Positions 36,787 through 45,360 are shown, counted from the first letter of the stretch. The stretch: 64,000 bases of DNA from Micromonospora fulviviridis (GCF_014648395.1 NZ_BMRA01000004.1:357394-421393); one strand, 5' to 3'. The notes: generated by a model from the sequence alone, not told the origin. A program made the numbers and translations.

Positions 36787-38274
36787 CTACCAGGCCGGGC
36801 CGATGGCGTCGGCGACGATCTCCGCCGACAGGGTGACCATGGGGAGCCCGCCGCCGGGGTGGCTGGAGCCGCCGACCAGCCAGAGCCCCGCCGCCGGCCC
36901 CCGGTTGGCCGGGCGGAGCAGCCCGCCCGCGGTGCCGTAGATCGCCCCGCCCGGCGCGCCGGTCGCCGCGTCCAGGTCGGCCGGGGTGCGGATCTCCCGG
37001 AACACCAGCCGGTCCCGCACGTCCACGCCCCGCTCGGCGAGCACGTCGAGGATCCGGTCGGCGTACGCCTCGGCCAGCCCCGGCCGCCGCCAGTCGACCG
37101 CGCCCGCGGCCGTGCCGTGCCGTGCCGCGTTGACCAGCACGAACCACGCCTCGTGCCCCTCGGGGCGGACCGCCGGGTCGTCGGCCACCGTGACGAAGAC
37201 GGTCGGGTCGGGCGCCGGCCGGGCCCGGACGCCCCGCCCCGGGTCGCCGAAGACCGCGTCGAACTCGGCGTCGTTGTCGCGCGGGAAGAAGACGGTGTGG
37301 TGGGCCAGCCCGGAGTCGCCGCGGACGCCCAGCAGCAGCACGAATCCGGCCAGGCTGCGGTCGGTGAGCGCGGCCAGCCGGCGCGGGGTGGGCAGCAGGT
37401 CCCGGTAGACGGTGAGCGCGTCGACGTTGGCCACCACCACGTCGGCGGGGACGGGAGCGGCCACGCCGGCCAGGCGTACGCCGTGCACCCGGCCGCCGGC
37501 CGCGTCGATGCGGGTGACGGTGGCGCCGGTCCGCACCACCACGCCGAGGTCCAGGCAGCGCGACAGCAGCGCGTCGGCCAGGGTGCCCAGCCCGCCGCGC
37601 AGATACCAGCCGCCGTACGCCAGTTCGGCGTAGGGGACGGCGACCAGCGCGGCCGGCGCGCGGCGCGGGTCGGCGCCGGTGTAGGTGGCGTACCGGTCGA
37701 GCAGCATCCGCAGCCGCGGGTCGGACAGGTGCCGGCGGCCCAGCCCGCGCAGGCTGCGGCCGGGGCCGATGGCGGCGAGGTCGCCCAGCCGCCAGGCCAG
37801 CGCGGCCAGGTCGCGCGGGGAGTCGACGGTGCGGCGCAGCACGTCCCGGTGGGAGGCCGCCCACACCCGGCCGGCCCGCTGCCAGAGCCGCTGCCAGTCG
37901 GCGGCGGCCCGGTCGCCGAGCGCCGCGCCGATCCGGGCGGTGAACTCGGCCGGGTCGGCGCAGGAGTCGAGGGCGGGTCCGCCGTCGGGGAAGACGTGCC
38001 GGACGATCGGGTCCAGCGGCACGAGGTCCAGGTATTCGTCGAGCTTCGCGCCGGTCGCCTCGAACAGGTCATGGAACACCTGCGGCAGGGTGACCAGGCT
38101 CGGCCCGGTGTCGAAGCGCCACGCCCCCTCGGGGGTGTCGTGCAGGTGCCGGCCGAGTTTCCCGCCGACGGTGTCGGCCCGTTCGAGGACGGTCACCTCG
38201 TGCCCGGTGACCGCCAGCCGGGCGGCGGTGGCCAGTCCGCCCACGCCGGCGCCGATGACCACGATCCGCGCCAT
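36787..38274 (-). CDS. Phytoene desaturase family (CrtI/CrtD-like) FAD enzyme
   Basis: FAD-dependent desaturation or isomerisation of a carotenoid in the membrane. 495 residues: RIVVIGAGVGGLATAARLA (FAD Rossmann), LERADTVGGKLGR, RFDTGPSLVTLPQVF (the CrtI-type RFDxGPS) and the C-terminal signature GLWLVGGSSHPGGGLPMVTLS. In this operon with CruF- and CruG-like genes, and without phytoene synthase, a CrtD-like late step is as likely as early phytoene desaturation. ATG 38274 has GGAGGGGG seven bases upstream, just after the preceding stop. Last gene of the operon; convergent with the CDP-alcohol transferase gene at a 9-base gap. Confidence 0.9.
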   Translation of the reverse strand: MARIVVIGAGVGGLATAARLAVTGHEVTVLERADTVGGKLGRHLHDTPEGAWRFDTGPSLVTLPQVFHDLFEATGAKLDEYLDLVPLDPIVRHVFPDGGPALDSCADPAEFTARIGAALGDRAAADWQRLWQRAGRVWAASHRDVLRRTVDSPRDLAALAWRLGDLAAIGPGRSLRGLGRRHLSDPRLRMLLDRYATYTGADPRRAPAALVAVPYAELAYGGWYLRGGLGTLADALLSRCLDLGVVVRTGATVTRIDAAGGRVHGVRLAGVAAPVPADVVVANVDALTVYRDLLPTPRRLAALTDRSLAGFVLLLGVRGDSGLAHHTVFFPRDNDAEFDAVFGDPGRGVRARPAPDPTVFVTVADDPAVRPEGHEAWFVLVNAARHGTAAGAVDWRRPGLAEAYADRILDVLAERGVDVRDRLVFREIRTPADLDAATGAPGGAIYGTAGGLLRPANRGPAAGLWLVGGSSHPGGGLPMVTLSAEIVADAIGPAW

Positions 38275-38285
38275 GCCGCCCCCTC

Positions 38286-39413
38286 CTAGCTGACCGGGCG
38301 ACCCCGCCAGGTGAGCCGGCGTCGCTTCCGCAGATGGTACGACCGCAGGGTCAGCCAACCGAGGACCACGACCGACACGGGGTGTGCCAGCGCGTCGGGC
38401 CAGGCCCGCCCGCCGGTGGCGCGGGCGCTGACCGCCCGCCCGGCGACGCCGAGCAGGTAGCCGGCCAGCGCGAGCCCGGCCGTCACCGGCGCGCCGGCCA
38501 CCAGGGCACCGACCGCGACGAGCGGGGGAGCGGTGTAGAGCAGGAGCAGCAGGGTCACCACCACCGCGGCGGCGGCCGGGTGCCCGAACGAGGCCCAGAG
38601 CGACTTGGCGTAGCCGTCACGCAGTTGCGGCCAGCTCTCGTACATCCGGCAGGCGGCCAGCCGCGCGCCGTCGGCGAGGGCGATCCGGCCGCCGGACCGC
38701 TTCACCGCGCGGGCCAGCTCGATGTCCTCCAGGACCCGGTCGGCGACCGCCGCGTGCCCGCCGGCCCGCAGGTAGCCGGCCCGGTCCACGACCAGGAACT
38801 GCCCGCCCGCCGCGGCGAGGGACGGCCGCGGCGAGCGTTCCATCGCGCGCAGCGGCAGGAAGGTCAGCCACAACCACTGCAACAGCGGCTGCACGAGCCG
38901 GTCGGCCACCGTCCGCACCACGATCCGGGGGTACGGCGACAGCAGCGTCGCGCCCGCCGCGCGCAGTTCGGTCACCGCCGCCGCGACCGCGTACGGGGTG
39001 AGCACCACGTCGGCGTCGACGAAGGCCAGCACGGTCGGGGCCGGGTCGGTGCGGGTGGCGAGCTGCCAGCAGGCGTGCGGCTTGCCGAGCCAGCCGGGCG
39101 GCGGGGCGACCCCGGTGAGCAGGGTGACCCTCGGGTCGTCGCCGGCCACCGCGCGGACCACCTCGGCGGTGCCGTCGGTCGAGCCGTCGTCGAGCACCAC
39201 GATCCGCAGCCGCGGCACGCCGCGCTGGGCGAGCAGCGCCCGCAGGCACGGGGTGACGCGGTCGGCCTCGTCGCGCAGCGGCAGCAGCACCGCCACCGAC
39301 TCGGTGACCTCGACCGGGCCGGCGCCGGGGCGGCGCAGCCAGGCGGTGGCGTTGACCAGCGTGTGCGCGGTGAGCGCGGCCACCACCGCGACCACGACGA
39401 GCGCGGGGATCAT
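38286..39413 (-). CDS. Family 2 glycosyltransferase, CruG-like
   Basis: 375 residues: N-terminal membrane helix, then a GT2 domain with VAVLLPLRDEADRV, VLDDGSTDGTAEV, FVDADVVL (DxD, nucleotide-sugar/metal) and ALEDIELARAVK-like (here VLEDIELARA, the catalytic ED), and a C-terminal set of about three helices. Cyanobacterial CruG, which puts a sugar on the carotenoid 2'-hydroxyl, belongs to this GT2 type and acts after CruF; the neighbouring CruF-like gene makes that role the best guess, but it is inference. Starts in an ATGA overlap with the CruF-like stop. Confidence 0.87.
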   Translation of the reverse strand: MIPALVVVAVVAALTAHTLVNATAWLRRPGAGPVEVTESVAVLLPLRDEADRVTPCLRALLAQRGVPRLRIVVLDDGSTDGTAEVVRAVAGDDPRVTLLTGVAPPPGWLGKPHACWQLATRTDPAPTVLAFVDADVVLTPYAVAAAVTELRAAGATLLSPYPRIVVRTVADRLVQPLLQWLWLTFLPLRAMERSPRPSLAAAGGQFLVVDRAGYLRAGGHAAVADRVLEDIELARAVKRSGGRIALADGARLAACRMYESWPQLRDGYAKSLWASFGHPAAAAVVVTLLLLLYTAPPLVAVGALVAGAPVTAGLALAGYLLGVAGRAVSARATGGRAWPDALAHPVSVVVLGWLTLRSYHLRKRRRLTWRGRPVS

Positions 39414-40222
39414 GCCGGCGCGTCGACGCGGGGCGCCGGTTCCGCCGCACCGCGACCGGCCCCGTCCCGGCGGGCGCGCAGCAGCGTCACCGCCAGCGGC
39501 ACGGCGGCCACCGCCATCCCGGCCGCGCCCCAGAGCGCCGAGGCGGGCAGCCGGAGGAAGACCGCGTGCGCCAGCACGCTGGAGGCGTACGTCCACAGGT
39601 AGAGCGCGAACATCGGGGCGTCCCGCCCGTCGGCGCGGTCGACGGCCGGCCCGGCGAGCGGGCGCAGCGCGGTCATGAGCAGCACCGCGAAGAGCAGCCA
39701 GCCCAGGTAGTTGCTGACCGGGATGCCGGGCAGGCCGGGCAGGGCCGGGGTGGCGTCCCGCCAGCGCCAGTAGCCCTCGGCCACCATCTGCGGGTCGAGG
39801 AAGAGGTCCCAGGCGGCCAGCCCGACCGCGGCGAGGGCGATCCGGGCCGGGCGGGAGCGGGTGAGCCGGACCGCCGTGAGCCAGGCCGGCCAGGCCATCC
39901 AGGTCCAGGCCAGCGGGATGATCAGCGGCACCCCGGCCAGCTTCGGGCCCAGCTCGCCGGAGTAGTCGTAGCTGCCGAACGGGAAGCCGGTGGCCACGCC
40001 GAGCGCCTCGATCGCGAAGCCGCCGCCGGTGGCCACGGCGACCAGCGCGAGCGCGGTGCGCGTACCCCGGCTGAGCAGGGCGTGCCCGACGGAGAGCAGC
40101 CAGCCGAGCACGACGGTGGCCACGGTGAGCCCGGCCCGGGTCGCGCCGCCGGTGAGCGGGTAGCAGATCTGGGCCAGGACCAGGACGGCCAGCAGCGCCC
40201 AGGGCAGCCGGCCCCGGCTCAT
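39410..40222 (-). CDS. cruF: CruF-like carotenoid 1,2-hydratase (DUF422 family)
   Basis: A 270-residue membrane protein with about eight helices. GFAIEALGVATGFPFGSYDYSG, LIIPLAWTWMAWPAW, LAAWDLFLDPQMVAEGYWRW and GIPVSNYLGWLL are hallmarks of the CruF/bisanhydrobacterioruberin hydratase family, which adds water to a psi end group of acyclic carotenoids. The acidic (E, D) residues in EALG and DLFLDP are thought to be catalytic. ATG 40222 overlaps the GNAT stop (ATGA). Together with the GT2 and CrtI-like genes this is a carotenoid end-group modification unit. Confidence 0.9.
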   Translation of the reverse strand: MSRGRLPWALLAVLVLAQICYPLTGGATRAGLTVATVVLGWLLSVGHALLSRGTRTALALVAVATGGGFAIEALGVATGFPFGSYDYSGELGPKLAGVPLIIPLAWTWMAWPAWLTAVRLTRSRPARIALAAVGLAAWDLFLDPQMVAEGYWRWRDATPALPGLPGIPVSNYLGWLLFAVLLMTALRPLAGPAVDRADGRDAPMFALYLWTYASSVLAHAVFLRLPASALWGAAGMAVAAVPLAVTLLRARRDGAGRGAAEPAPRVDAPA

Positions 40223-40797
40223 GGCGTGTCCGGGGCGGGCGCGCCGCCGGGGCCGGGCGGGGGCAGCGGCAGGTCCCGGCCGAGCACGCCGAACGGCCGC
40301 TCGTCGCCGGGGAAGTGGAAGTGGCGCAGGATGTCGACGAAGCCGAACCGGCGGTAGAGCCGCCAGGCCCGGGACCGCTGCTCGTCGGCCTCCGGCGTGG
40401 AGAGCAGGGTGGTGCTCCCCTCGGCCATGGTGAGCAGGGCGCGCAGCTGGCCGGCGCCCAGGCCGTGCCCCTGCGCGGGCGGGCGGACGTGCAGCTCGAC
40501 CACCTCGAAGCAGTGGGTCAGCCAGCGCTGCCGGGCCTCGCCGTCCAGCGCCCGGTGCACCTGGTCGTGCCACCACTGGCCGGCGGCGCCCAGGTAGCCG
40601 TAGCCGAAGCCGGCCAGGTGCCCCTCGGTGGTGAGGCTGGCGACGGCCCGGAAGCCGGGCCGGCGGACGTGGGTGGCGATGTAGCCGCGCCGGGCCTCCA
40701 GCAGGTCGGCGCGGTAGCCCATCGCCTCGCCGTAGACGGCCACCACGTCGTCCAGCCGCCGGACCAGATCGTCCGGCGTCCACCGCACCAACCTCAT
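40219..40797 (-). CDS. GNAT-family N-acetyltransferase
   Basis: 192 residues with the GNAT acetyl-CoA site: VELHVRPPAQGHGLGAGQLR (the R/Q-x-x-G-x-G/A loop appears as QGHGLG) and RAWRLYRRFGFVD near the C-terminus. The N-terminal half (VVAVYGEAMGYR ... LAGFGYGYLGAAGQWW) resembles the actinobacterial group found beside other enzyme genes. Acceptor unknown. Its place between the CrtA-like and CruF-like genes, with ATGA overlaps on both sides, ties its expression to the carotenoid operon; that it acylates a pigment or a regulator is speculation. Confidence 0.88.
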   Translation of the reverse strand: MRLVRWTPDDLVRRLDDVVAVYGEAMGYRADLLEARRGYIATHVRRPGFRAVASLTTEGHLAGFGYGYLGAAGQWWHDQVHRALDGEARQRWLTHCFEVVELHVRPPAQGHGLGAGQLRALLTMAEGSTTLLSTPEADEQRSRAWRLYRRFGFVDILRHFHFPGDERPFGVLGRDLPLPPPGPGGAPAPDTP

Positions 40798-41525
40798 GCG
40801 TTCCCTCTCGCCGTCTCCGGGTCGCCCGCTGGGGCGGCCCACCCCAGCACCGTGCGGTCGCCGACCACGTCGCCCACCGCGAACCGCGCGAACAGTTCCT
40901 CCGCGTACCAGCCCTCGGTGGGGGTGCGGGTGATCGCGGCGCGGTGCTCCGGGTGACGGTACGCGAACGCGACCAGGTCCGCCGCGTCGCGCCACACGCT
41001 CACCGTGCCCTGCCAGCCCAGCGGGGCCTCACCGACGCCGAACCGGGCGAGCAGCCCGGGCGCGGCGTGCAGGGCGGCGGCGACCGGCGGGATCGCCCGC
41101 CAGAAGGTGACCGCCCGGCGGGCTCGCAGCCGGGCCCGGGTCAGTGCCAGCACCGGCCCGGTGACCCGCCCGCCGGACGGCTCGCCGAACGGCCGGCGGC
41201 CGGACCACTCGCCCCGGCTGGTCAGCGGGCGCAGCTCCACCCGGACGGCGGCCCGGGCCAGCCGGGCCCAGGAACGGCCGACCGGGGAGGCGTCGAAGCC
41301 GGCCGCCGCGGCGGGGGAGTCCCACACCACGAGGGCGGCCCACCGGGTCAGGTCGGTGTCGCCGGGGCCGAAGCCGGTGCCGGTCCCGGTGCCGAGCAGC
41401 TTGGCGAACCGGACACCGGGCATCCGGCGCAGCCGCGCCGGGTGGGTCGCCATCCGGGCCAGCGCCCGGGGGACGGCCGTCCGGGGGATGCGCCACACGT
41501 GCAGCGTGACGAGTTCGGGGGTCAC
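40794..41525 (-). CDS. Spheroidene monooxygenase (CrtA)-like protein
   Basis: 243 residues. ELVTLHVWRIPRTAVPRALA, RFAKLLGTGTG, TRWAALVVWDSPAAAAGF and WQGTVSVWRDAADLVAFAYR match the CrtA-like group, a dimeric alpha/beta-barrel-like fold; true CrtA introduces a keto group at C-2 of spheroidene using O2 and haem. YRHPEHRAAI holds a conserved His pair. Found in many actinomycetes outside pigment clusters, so the function is less sure than the family. The GTG at 41525 forms a GTGA overlap with the YbaK-like stop. Confidence 0.8.
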   Translation of the reverse strand: MTPELVTLHVWRIPRTAVPRALARMATHPARLRRMPGVRFAKLLGTGTGTGFGPGDTDLTRWAALVVWDSPAAAAGFDASPVGRSWARLARAAVRVELRPLTSRGEWSGRRPFGEPSGGRVTGPVLALTRARLRARRAVTFWRAIPPVAAALHAAPGLLARFGVGEAPLGWQGTVSVWRDAADLVAFAYRHPEHRAAITRTPTEGWYAEELFARFAVGDVVGDRTVLGWAAPAGDPETARGNA

Positions 41526-42019
41526 GCCACCTCGGTCGGGGTGCCGGAGGTGAGCCGCAGCAGCTCCGCGTACGTGGTGGGGAAGACCGCCTGCGGCACG
41601 CCGCCGGCCGCCCACACCTCGTCGTACGCCGCCAGCGCGGTGTCCACGAGGGTGCGCAGCGGCTGCGGGTGGCCGACCGGGGCGACCCCGCCGATCACCT
41701 GCCCGGTGTGTCGCTTGACGAAGTCCGGGGTGGCCCGGCGCAGGTGGGTGACGCCGAGGGACGCGGCCAGCCCGGCGGTGTCCACCCGGTGCGCGCCGGA
41801 GGTGAGCACCAGCAGCGGCGCGTCGTCGGCGTCGAAGACGAGCGAGTTGGCGATGGCGCCGACCTCGACGCCGAGCGCCTCGGCCGCCGCGGCGGCGGTG
41901 TGCACGGCCTCGGGCAGCAGGCGGACCTGGCTCGGGCCGCCGGAACCGCCCCGCGCGCCCGCGTCGTCGAGCGCCCGCTGCACCGCCTGCACGTTCGGGT
42001 GTGGCTGCATGCCCCTCAT
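41522..42019 (-). CDS. YbaK/EbsC family (aminoacyl-tRNA deacylase-like)
   Basis: 165 residues of the YbaK/ProX editing fold: VQAVQRALDDAGA, LPEAVHTAAAAAEALGVEVG, AIANSLVFDADDAPLLVLTSG, FVKRHTGQVIGGVAPVGH and the C-terminal VWAAGGVPQAVFPTTYAELL. True members remove wrongly attached amino acids from tRNA; the EbsC-like branch has no clear substrate. The invariant Lys appears to lie elsewhere than in the segment AIANSL, so activity should not be assumed. ATG 42019 overlaps the TetR stop (ATGA); a second ATG at 42010 is possible. Confidence 0.86.
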   Translation of the reverse strand: MRGMQPHPNVQAVQRALDDAGARGGSGGPSQVRLLPEAVHTAAAAAEALGVEVGAIANSLVFDADDAPLLVLTSGAHRVDTAGLAASLGVTHLRRATPDFVKRHTGQVIGGVAPVGHPQPLRTLVDTALAAYDEVWAAGGVPQAVFPTTYAELLRLTSGTPTEVA

Positions 42020-42783
42020 TCTCCCCGGCCGCCCGGGCTCCGCTCGTCCACCCCGCCCGGGTGTCGGGGGACGGCGGCGGCGCGGGCGGTGATGAGCGCC
42101 TCGACGCCGTCGAGGATCCGGGCCAGGCCGAAGTCGAGGGCCTGGTCGGGGGTGTTCGGGTCGATGCCGCGCAGGGCGGCGTGCAGCGCCGGGAACCGCT
42201 CCTCCCGGCCGCGGACCAGGGCGTCGAAGGCGGCCTCGCGGCTCCCGCCCGGCGCGTCGTCCGGCGCCGCGTGCTGGGCCAGGTTGCGGGCGTGCCCGAC
42301 CAGGAGCACCGCGACGTCGAGCTGCTCGGGGCCGGTCAGGCCGGTGCCGGCGAGGGCGGCGACCACCCGTTCCAGCCAGGCCAGCTCGTTCGGGCCGGGC
42401 AGCCGGGGGCCGACGGTCGCCGCGTGGGCCCACGGGTGCCGGCGGAACCGGTCGAACAGCTGCCGGGTCCAGTCGTCGAGCCGGCCGCGCCAGTCGGCGC
42501 CGGCCGGCGGTGCGGGGGGCTCGCCGACCGCCGCCTCCAGCATCAGCGCCACCAGTTCGGCGCGGCCGGGCACGTAGCGGTAGAGCGCCATCTTGGTGAC
42601 GTCCAGCGACTCGGCGACCCGCTGCATGGTCAGCCCGTCGAGGCCGTCGGCGTCGGCGATGGTGATGCCGGCCCGGGCGATCGCGGCCAGCGTGAGGGTG
42701 GGGCGCGGCCCGCGCCGGGGGCCGGTCGGGGTGCCCCACAGCAGCTCGAACAGCCGGCGTTGGTCGACGCCACCGGTCTCCAC
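42016..42783 (-). CDS. TetR-family regulator (TetR_C-type ligand domain)
   Basis: 255 residues. The HTH is ADGLDGLTMQRVAESLDVTK with MALYRYVPGRAELVALML, and the C-terminal ligand-binding helices (LDVAVLLVGHARNLAQHA and similar) match TetR_C_1, the tetracycline-repressor-like type. First gene of the seven-gene overlapping operon and divergent from a flavin monooxygenase. The 83-base gap holds a palindromic operator, so it most likely represses both itself (with the carotenoid genes) and the monooxygenase until a small molecule is bound. GTG 42783 has AGAGGGG upstream; GTG 42789 is an alternative. Confidence 0.9.
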   Translation of the reverse strand: METGGVDQRRLFELLWGTPTGPRRGPRPTLTLAAIARAGITIADADGLDGLTMQRVAESLDVTKMALYRYVPGRAELVALMLEAAVGEPPAPPAGADWRGRLDDWTRQLFDRFRRHPWAHAATVGPRLPGPNELAWLERVVAALAGTGLTGPEQLDVAVLLVGHARNLAQHAAPDDAPGGSREAAFDALVRGREERFPALHAALRGIDPNTPDQALDFGLARILDGVEALITARAAAVPRHPGGVDERSPGGRGE

Positions 42784-42798
42784 GGTCACCCCTCTTGT

Positions 42799-42849
42799 CC
42801 TCGGATCGAAACTGTGTCTAGAGTACTCTGTATCCGAGGGACACAGTTT
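42799..42849. promoter_or_regulatory. Compound palindromic operator, probably for TetR
   Basis: Three nested symmetries share a centre: AAACTGTGTC (42809-42818) with GACACAGTTT (42840-42849), CCTCGGAT (42799-42806) with ATCCGAGG (42832-42839), and the perfect palindrome AGAGTACTCT (42820-42829). TAGAGT at 42819-42824 is a likely -10 for the monooxygenase with TTGTCC at 42795, 18 bases apart. Confidence 0.75.
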
Positions 42850-42866
42850 TGAAACGGGGGGAAGAC

Positions 42867-44057
42867 ATGCCCACTCCACTGCGCGGTTTCCGCGTGCTCG
42901 TCTCCGGCGCCGGGGTGGCCGGCCCGGCGGTGGCCTGGTGGCTGGCCCGGCACGGGGCCGAGGTCACCGTCGTCGAGGCCGCTCCCGCGCTGCGGACCAG
43001 CGGCTTCGCGGTCGACTTCCGCGGGCCGACCCACCTCGGCGTGCTCGCCGCCATGGGCGTGCTCGACGAGTTGCGCGCCGTGCAGACCCACGCCGGCGCG
43101 ATGAGCCGGGTGGACGAGCACGACCGGGAGGTCTTCCGGCTGCCGGCCGAGTTCGCCGGCGGCGAGCTGGAGGTCCGCCGGCGGGACCTGTCCCGGATCC
43201 TCTACGAGCACGGCGCCGACCGGGTCGGGTACCTGTTCGGCGACCGGATCACGGCGCTCACCGAGACCGCCGACGGGGTGCGGGTCGACCTCGCCCGGGG
43301 CGCCTCCCGCACCGTCGACCTGGTGGTCGGGGCGGACGGGCTGCACTCCGGGGTGCGCCGGCTGGCGTTCGGGCCGGAGTCGGCGTACGTCGCCCACCTC
43401 GGCTACCACCTGGCCGGCTGGGACCTGCCCAACGACCTCGGGGCGGGCCCGGTCCCGCGGCAGTACAACGTGCCCGGCCGGATGGCCAGCGTGTCCGCCG
43501 ACCAGCGCGAGCCGGACCGGGCCACCGCCCTCGTGGTGTTCGCCTCGCCCCGGCAGGACCACGACCGGCTCGACCTCGACCGGCAGAAGGCGCTGGTCGC
43601 CGACGCCTTCGCCGGGCTGGGCTGGCACGTGCCCCGGCTGCTGGCCGGCCTGCGGGACGCCCCCGAGCTCTACTTCGACGCGATCGCCCGGGTCAGCGTG
43701 CCCCGCTGGCACGCCGGCCGGGCGGTGCTGCTCGGCGACGCGGCCTGGGGCGTGACCCTCGGCGGGATGGGGGTGGGCACCGGCCTGGTCGGGGCGTACG
43801 TGCTCGCCGGCGAGCTGGCCCTGGCCGGCGGCGACCACCGGGTGGCGCTGCCCGCGTACGAGCGGCGGATGCGGGCCTACGCCGGCCGCTGGCAGCGCGG
43901 CGCCAGCCCCGGCCACTTCCTCGCCCCGGCCACCGGCTGGGGGCTGTGGCTGCGCGACCGGCTGCTGGCCACCCGCCCGGTCCAGTCGCTGCTGGTGCGC
44001 AGCACCGGGTCGCTGGCCACCGAGGCCGACCTGCCCGACTACGCGGCGCCGGTCTGA
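42867..44057 (+). CDS. FAD-dependent monooxygenase (PHBH/TetX-like)
   Basis: 396 residues of the class A flavoprotein hydroxylases. LVSGAGVAGPAVAWWLARHG is the FAD Rossmann loop, VVGADGLHSGVRRL the DG motif, and VLLGDAAWGVTLGGMGVGTG the GD motif that contacts FAD ribityl and riboflavin. No extra domain. TetX, RIF monooxygenase and aklavinone hydroxylase share this form; with a TetR-type repressor divergent from it, a role in detoxifying an aromatic compound is plausible but not shown. GGGGGGAAG precedes the ATG. Its 3' end overlaps the convergent ApbE gene by 19 bases. Confidence 0.92.
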   Translation: MPTPLRGFRVLVSGAGVAGPAVAWWLARHGAEVTVVEAAPALRTSGFAVDFRGPTHLGVLAAMGVLDELRAVQTHAGAMSRVDEHDREVFRLPAEFAGGELEVRRRDLSRILYEHGADRVGYLFGDRITALTETADGVRVDLARGASRTVDLVVGADGLHSGVRRLAFGPESAYVAHLGYHLAGWDLPNDLGAGPVPRQYNVPGRMASVSADQREPDRATALVVFASPRQDHDRLDLDRQKALVADAFAGLGWHVPRLLAGLRDAPELYFDAIARVSVPRWHAGRAVLLGDAAWGVTLGGMGVGTGLVGAYVLAGELALAGGDHRVALPAYERRMRAYAGRWQRGASPGHFLAPATGWGLWLRDRLLATRPVQSLLVRSTGSLATEADLPDYAAPV

Positions 44058-44851
44058 GCCGCCGCTCGGGAGCCGGGCCAGTTCGGGGTGGCCCGGACCC
44101 GGCCGGCGGCGTCCACCAGCAGGGCCGCGTACCCGTCCAGGGTGGCCAGCCAGTCCAGCGCGTCCGCGCCGCGGGCGACGGCCGCGGTGGCGTACACGTC
44201 GGCCCAGAGCAGCTCGGGGCCCACCACGGTGACCGACCGGACGGCCTCGGCCGGCCGCCCGGCGCGCGGGTCGGTGATGTGCGCGCCGCGCCGCGCCGTG
44301 CCCGACGTGGCGACCGCGCCGTGCGCGCGGGTGACGACGTCGAGCAGCCGCTCGGGGCGGTCCGGGTCCTCGATCCCGACCCGCCAGGCCGGCCGGCCCG
44401 GCGCGGTGCGCAGCAGCACGTCCCCGCCCGCGTTGAGGCACAGGTCGTGGCCGGGCAGCGCCAACCAGCGCGCGGCCCGCTCCACCGCCCACCCCTTGAC
44501 CAGGCCGGACGGGTCGAAGCCGGTGCCCCCGCCGGGCAGCGGCAACCGCCGCGCGTCGAACCACCCGCCGGTGCGGACGCGGGCCGCCTCGCAGCGCTCG
44601 ACCACCTCGCGCACCAGCGGCTCCGCGGCGGCCGGGTCGGGCATCGCCCCGCCGAGCCGGCCCAGCACGCTGTCCGGCCGGTACGTGCTGAACGTCGCGT
44701 CCACCGTGCGCAGCTCGGCGAAGACCCGCTCCACCCGCTCGGCCACCGCGTCGGTGCGTACCCCGGGGCCGCGCAGGTGCACGCTGACCGGCAGCCCCAT
44801 CACCTGCGCCACCCAGGCGCGCCGGTCCGGTTCGGTCACGGTCCCGCTCAC
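44039..44851 (-). CDS. apbE: FAD:protein FMN transferase (ApbE)
   Basis: Attaches FMN covalently to Thr of secreted or membrane FMN-binding proteins. 270 residues: FSTYRPDSVLGRL, GGWFDARRLP, GFDPSGLVKGWAVERA, LCLNAGGDVLL and the C-terminal THITDPRAG-type motif (here AHITDPRAGRP) with the conserved Asp that binds metal and FAD. No clear signal peptide or lipobox. The GTG at 44851 overlaps the stop of the FMN-binding gene (GTGA), which tells which substrate it serves. GTG 44839 is a shorter alternative. Confidence 0.93.
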   Translation of the reverse strand: MSGTVTEPDRRAWVAQVMGLPVSVHLRGPGVRTDAVAERVERVFAELRTVDATFSTYRPDSVLGRLGGAMPDPAAAEPLVREVVERCEAARVRTGGWFDARRLPLPGGGTGFDPSGLVKGWAVERAARWLALPGHDLCLNAGGDVLLRTAPGRPAWRVGIEDPDRPERLLDVVTRAHGAVATSGTARRGAHITDPRAGRPAEAVRSVTVVGPELLWADVYATAAVARGADALDWLATLDGYAALLVDAAGRVRATPNWPGSRAAAQTGAA

Positions 44852-45360
44852 TTCAGGTGCGCCGCGTCGATCGCGGACTGGAGGGACTCGCGGTAGCCGT
44901 CGCTGGTCACGGTGGCCCCGGAGACGGTGTCGATCTGGGCGCTCTGCGCGTCCAGGGCCTCCTGCCGCAGGATCGGCACCGCGTAGTCGTTGATCTCCTG
45001 GTCCCGGTGGTTGCCGTCCGGCACCTGCACCGCGGTGACGTCGGTGATCTTCCCGTTGGAGACGGTGATCCTCACCTGCACCGGCCCCCATCGGGTCTGC
45101 GCCACCGACCCGGTGGCCGTGCCGCCGCCGCTCGACGTGCCGTTGCCGCTCGACGTGTCGCCGTCGTTGCTCGACGTGCCGCCGCTCGACGAGCCCGACC
45201 CGTCGTCCGTGCCGGTCCAGGAGCTGCCGCTGCCGGCGCCGTCCGAGCCGGAGGCGATCGCGCTGCTCTCCCCGCCCGCGCCCATGGTGCTGGTCTTGTA
45301 GCTGAACAGCAGCACCAGCGCGGCCACCGTCGAGAGCAACCAGATGGTGATCCGTCGCAT
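44848..45360 (-). CDS. FMN-binding domain protein, flavinylation substrate
   Basis: 170 residues. An N-terminal membrane anchor or signal (RRITIWLLSTVAALVLLFSYK) is followed by a ~60-residue Ser/Gly/Thr-rich flexible linker and an FMN_bind domain whose last part reads VSGATVTSDGYRESL. SGATVT is the flavinylation motif, with the FMN expected on the final Thr through a phosphoester bond made by ApbE. It would carry electrons on the outer face of the membrane. Flanked by ApbE (overlap) and the flavocytochrome gene (20 bases). Confidence 0.93.
   Translation of the reverse strand: MRRITIWLLSTVAALVLLFSYKTSTMGAGGESSAIASGSDGAGSGSSWTGTDDGSGSSSGGTSSNDGDTSSGNGTSSGGGTATGSVAQTRWGPVQVRITVSNGKITDVTAVQVPDGNHRDQEINDYAVPILRQEALDAQSAQIDTVSGATVTSDGYRESLQSAIDAAHLK

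Noticed and set aside
38286..40797. Full carotenoid synthesis cluster with phytoene synthase
   Set aside because: No squalene/phytoene synthase-like DXXXD pair is coded near; only tailoring steps are visible.
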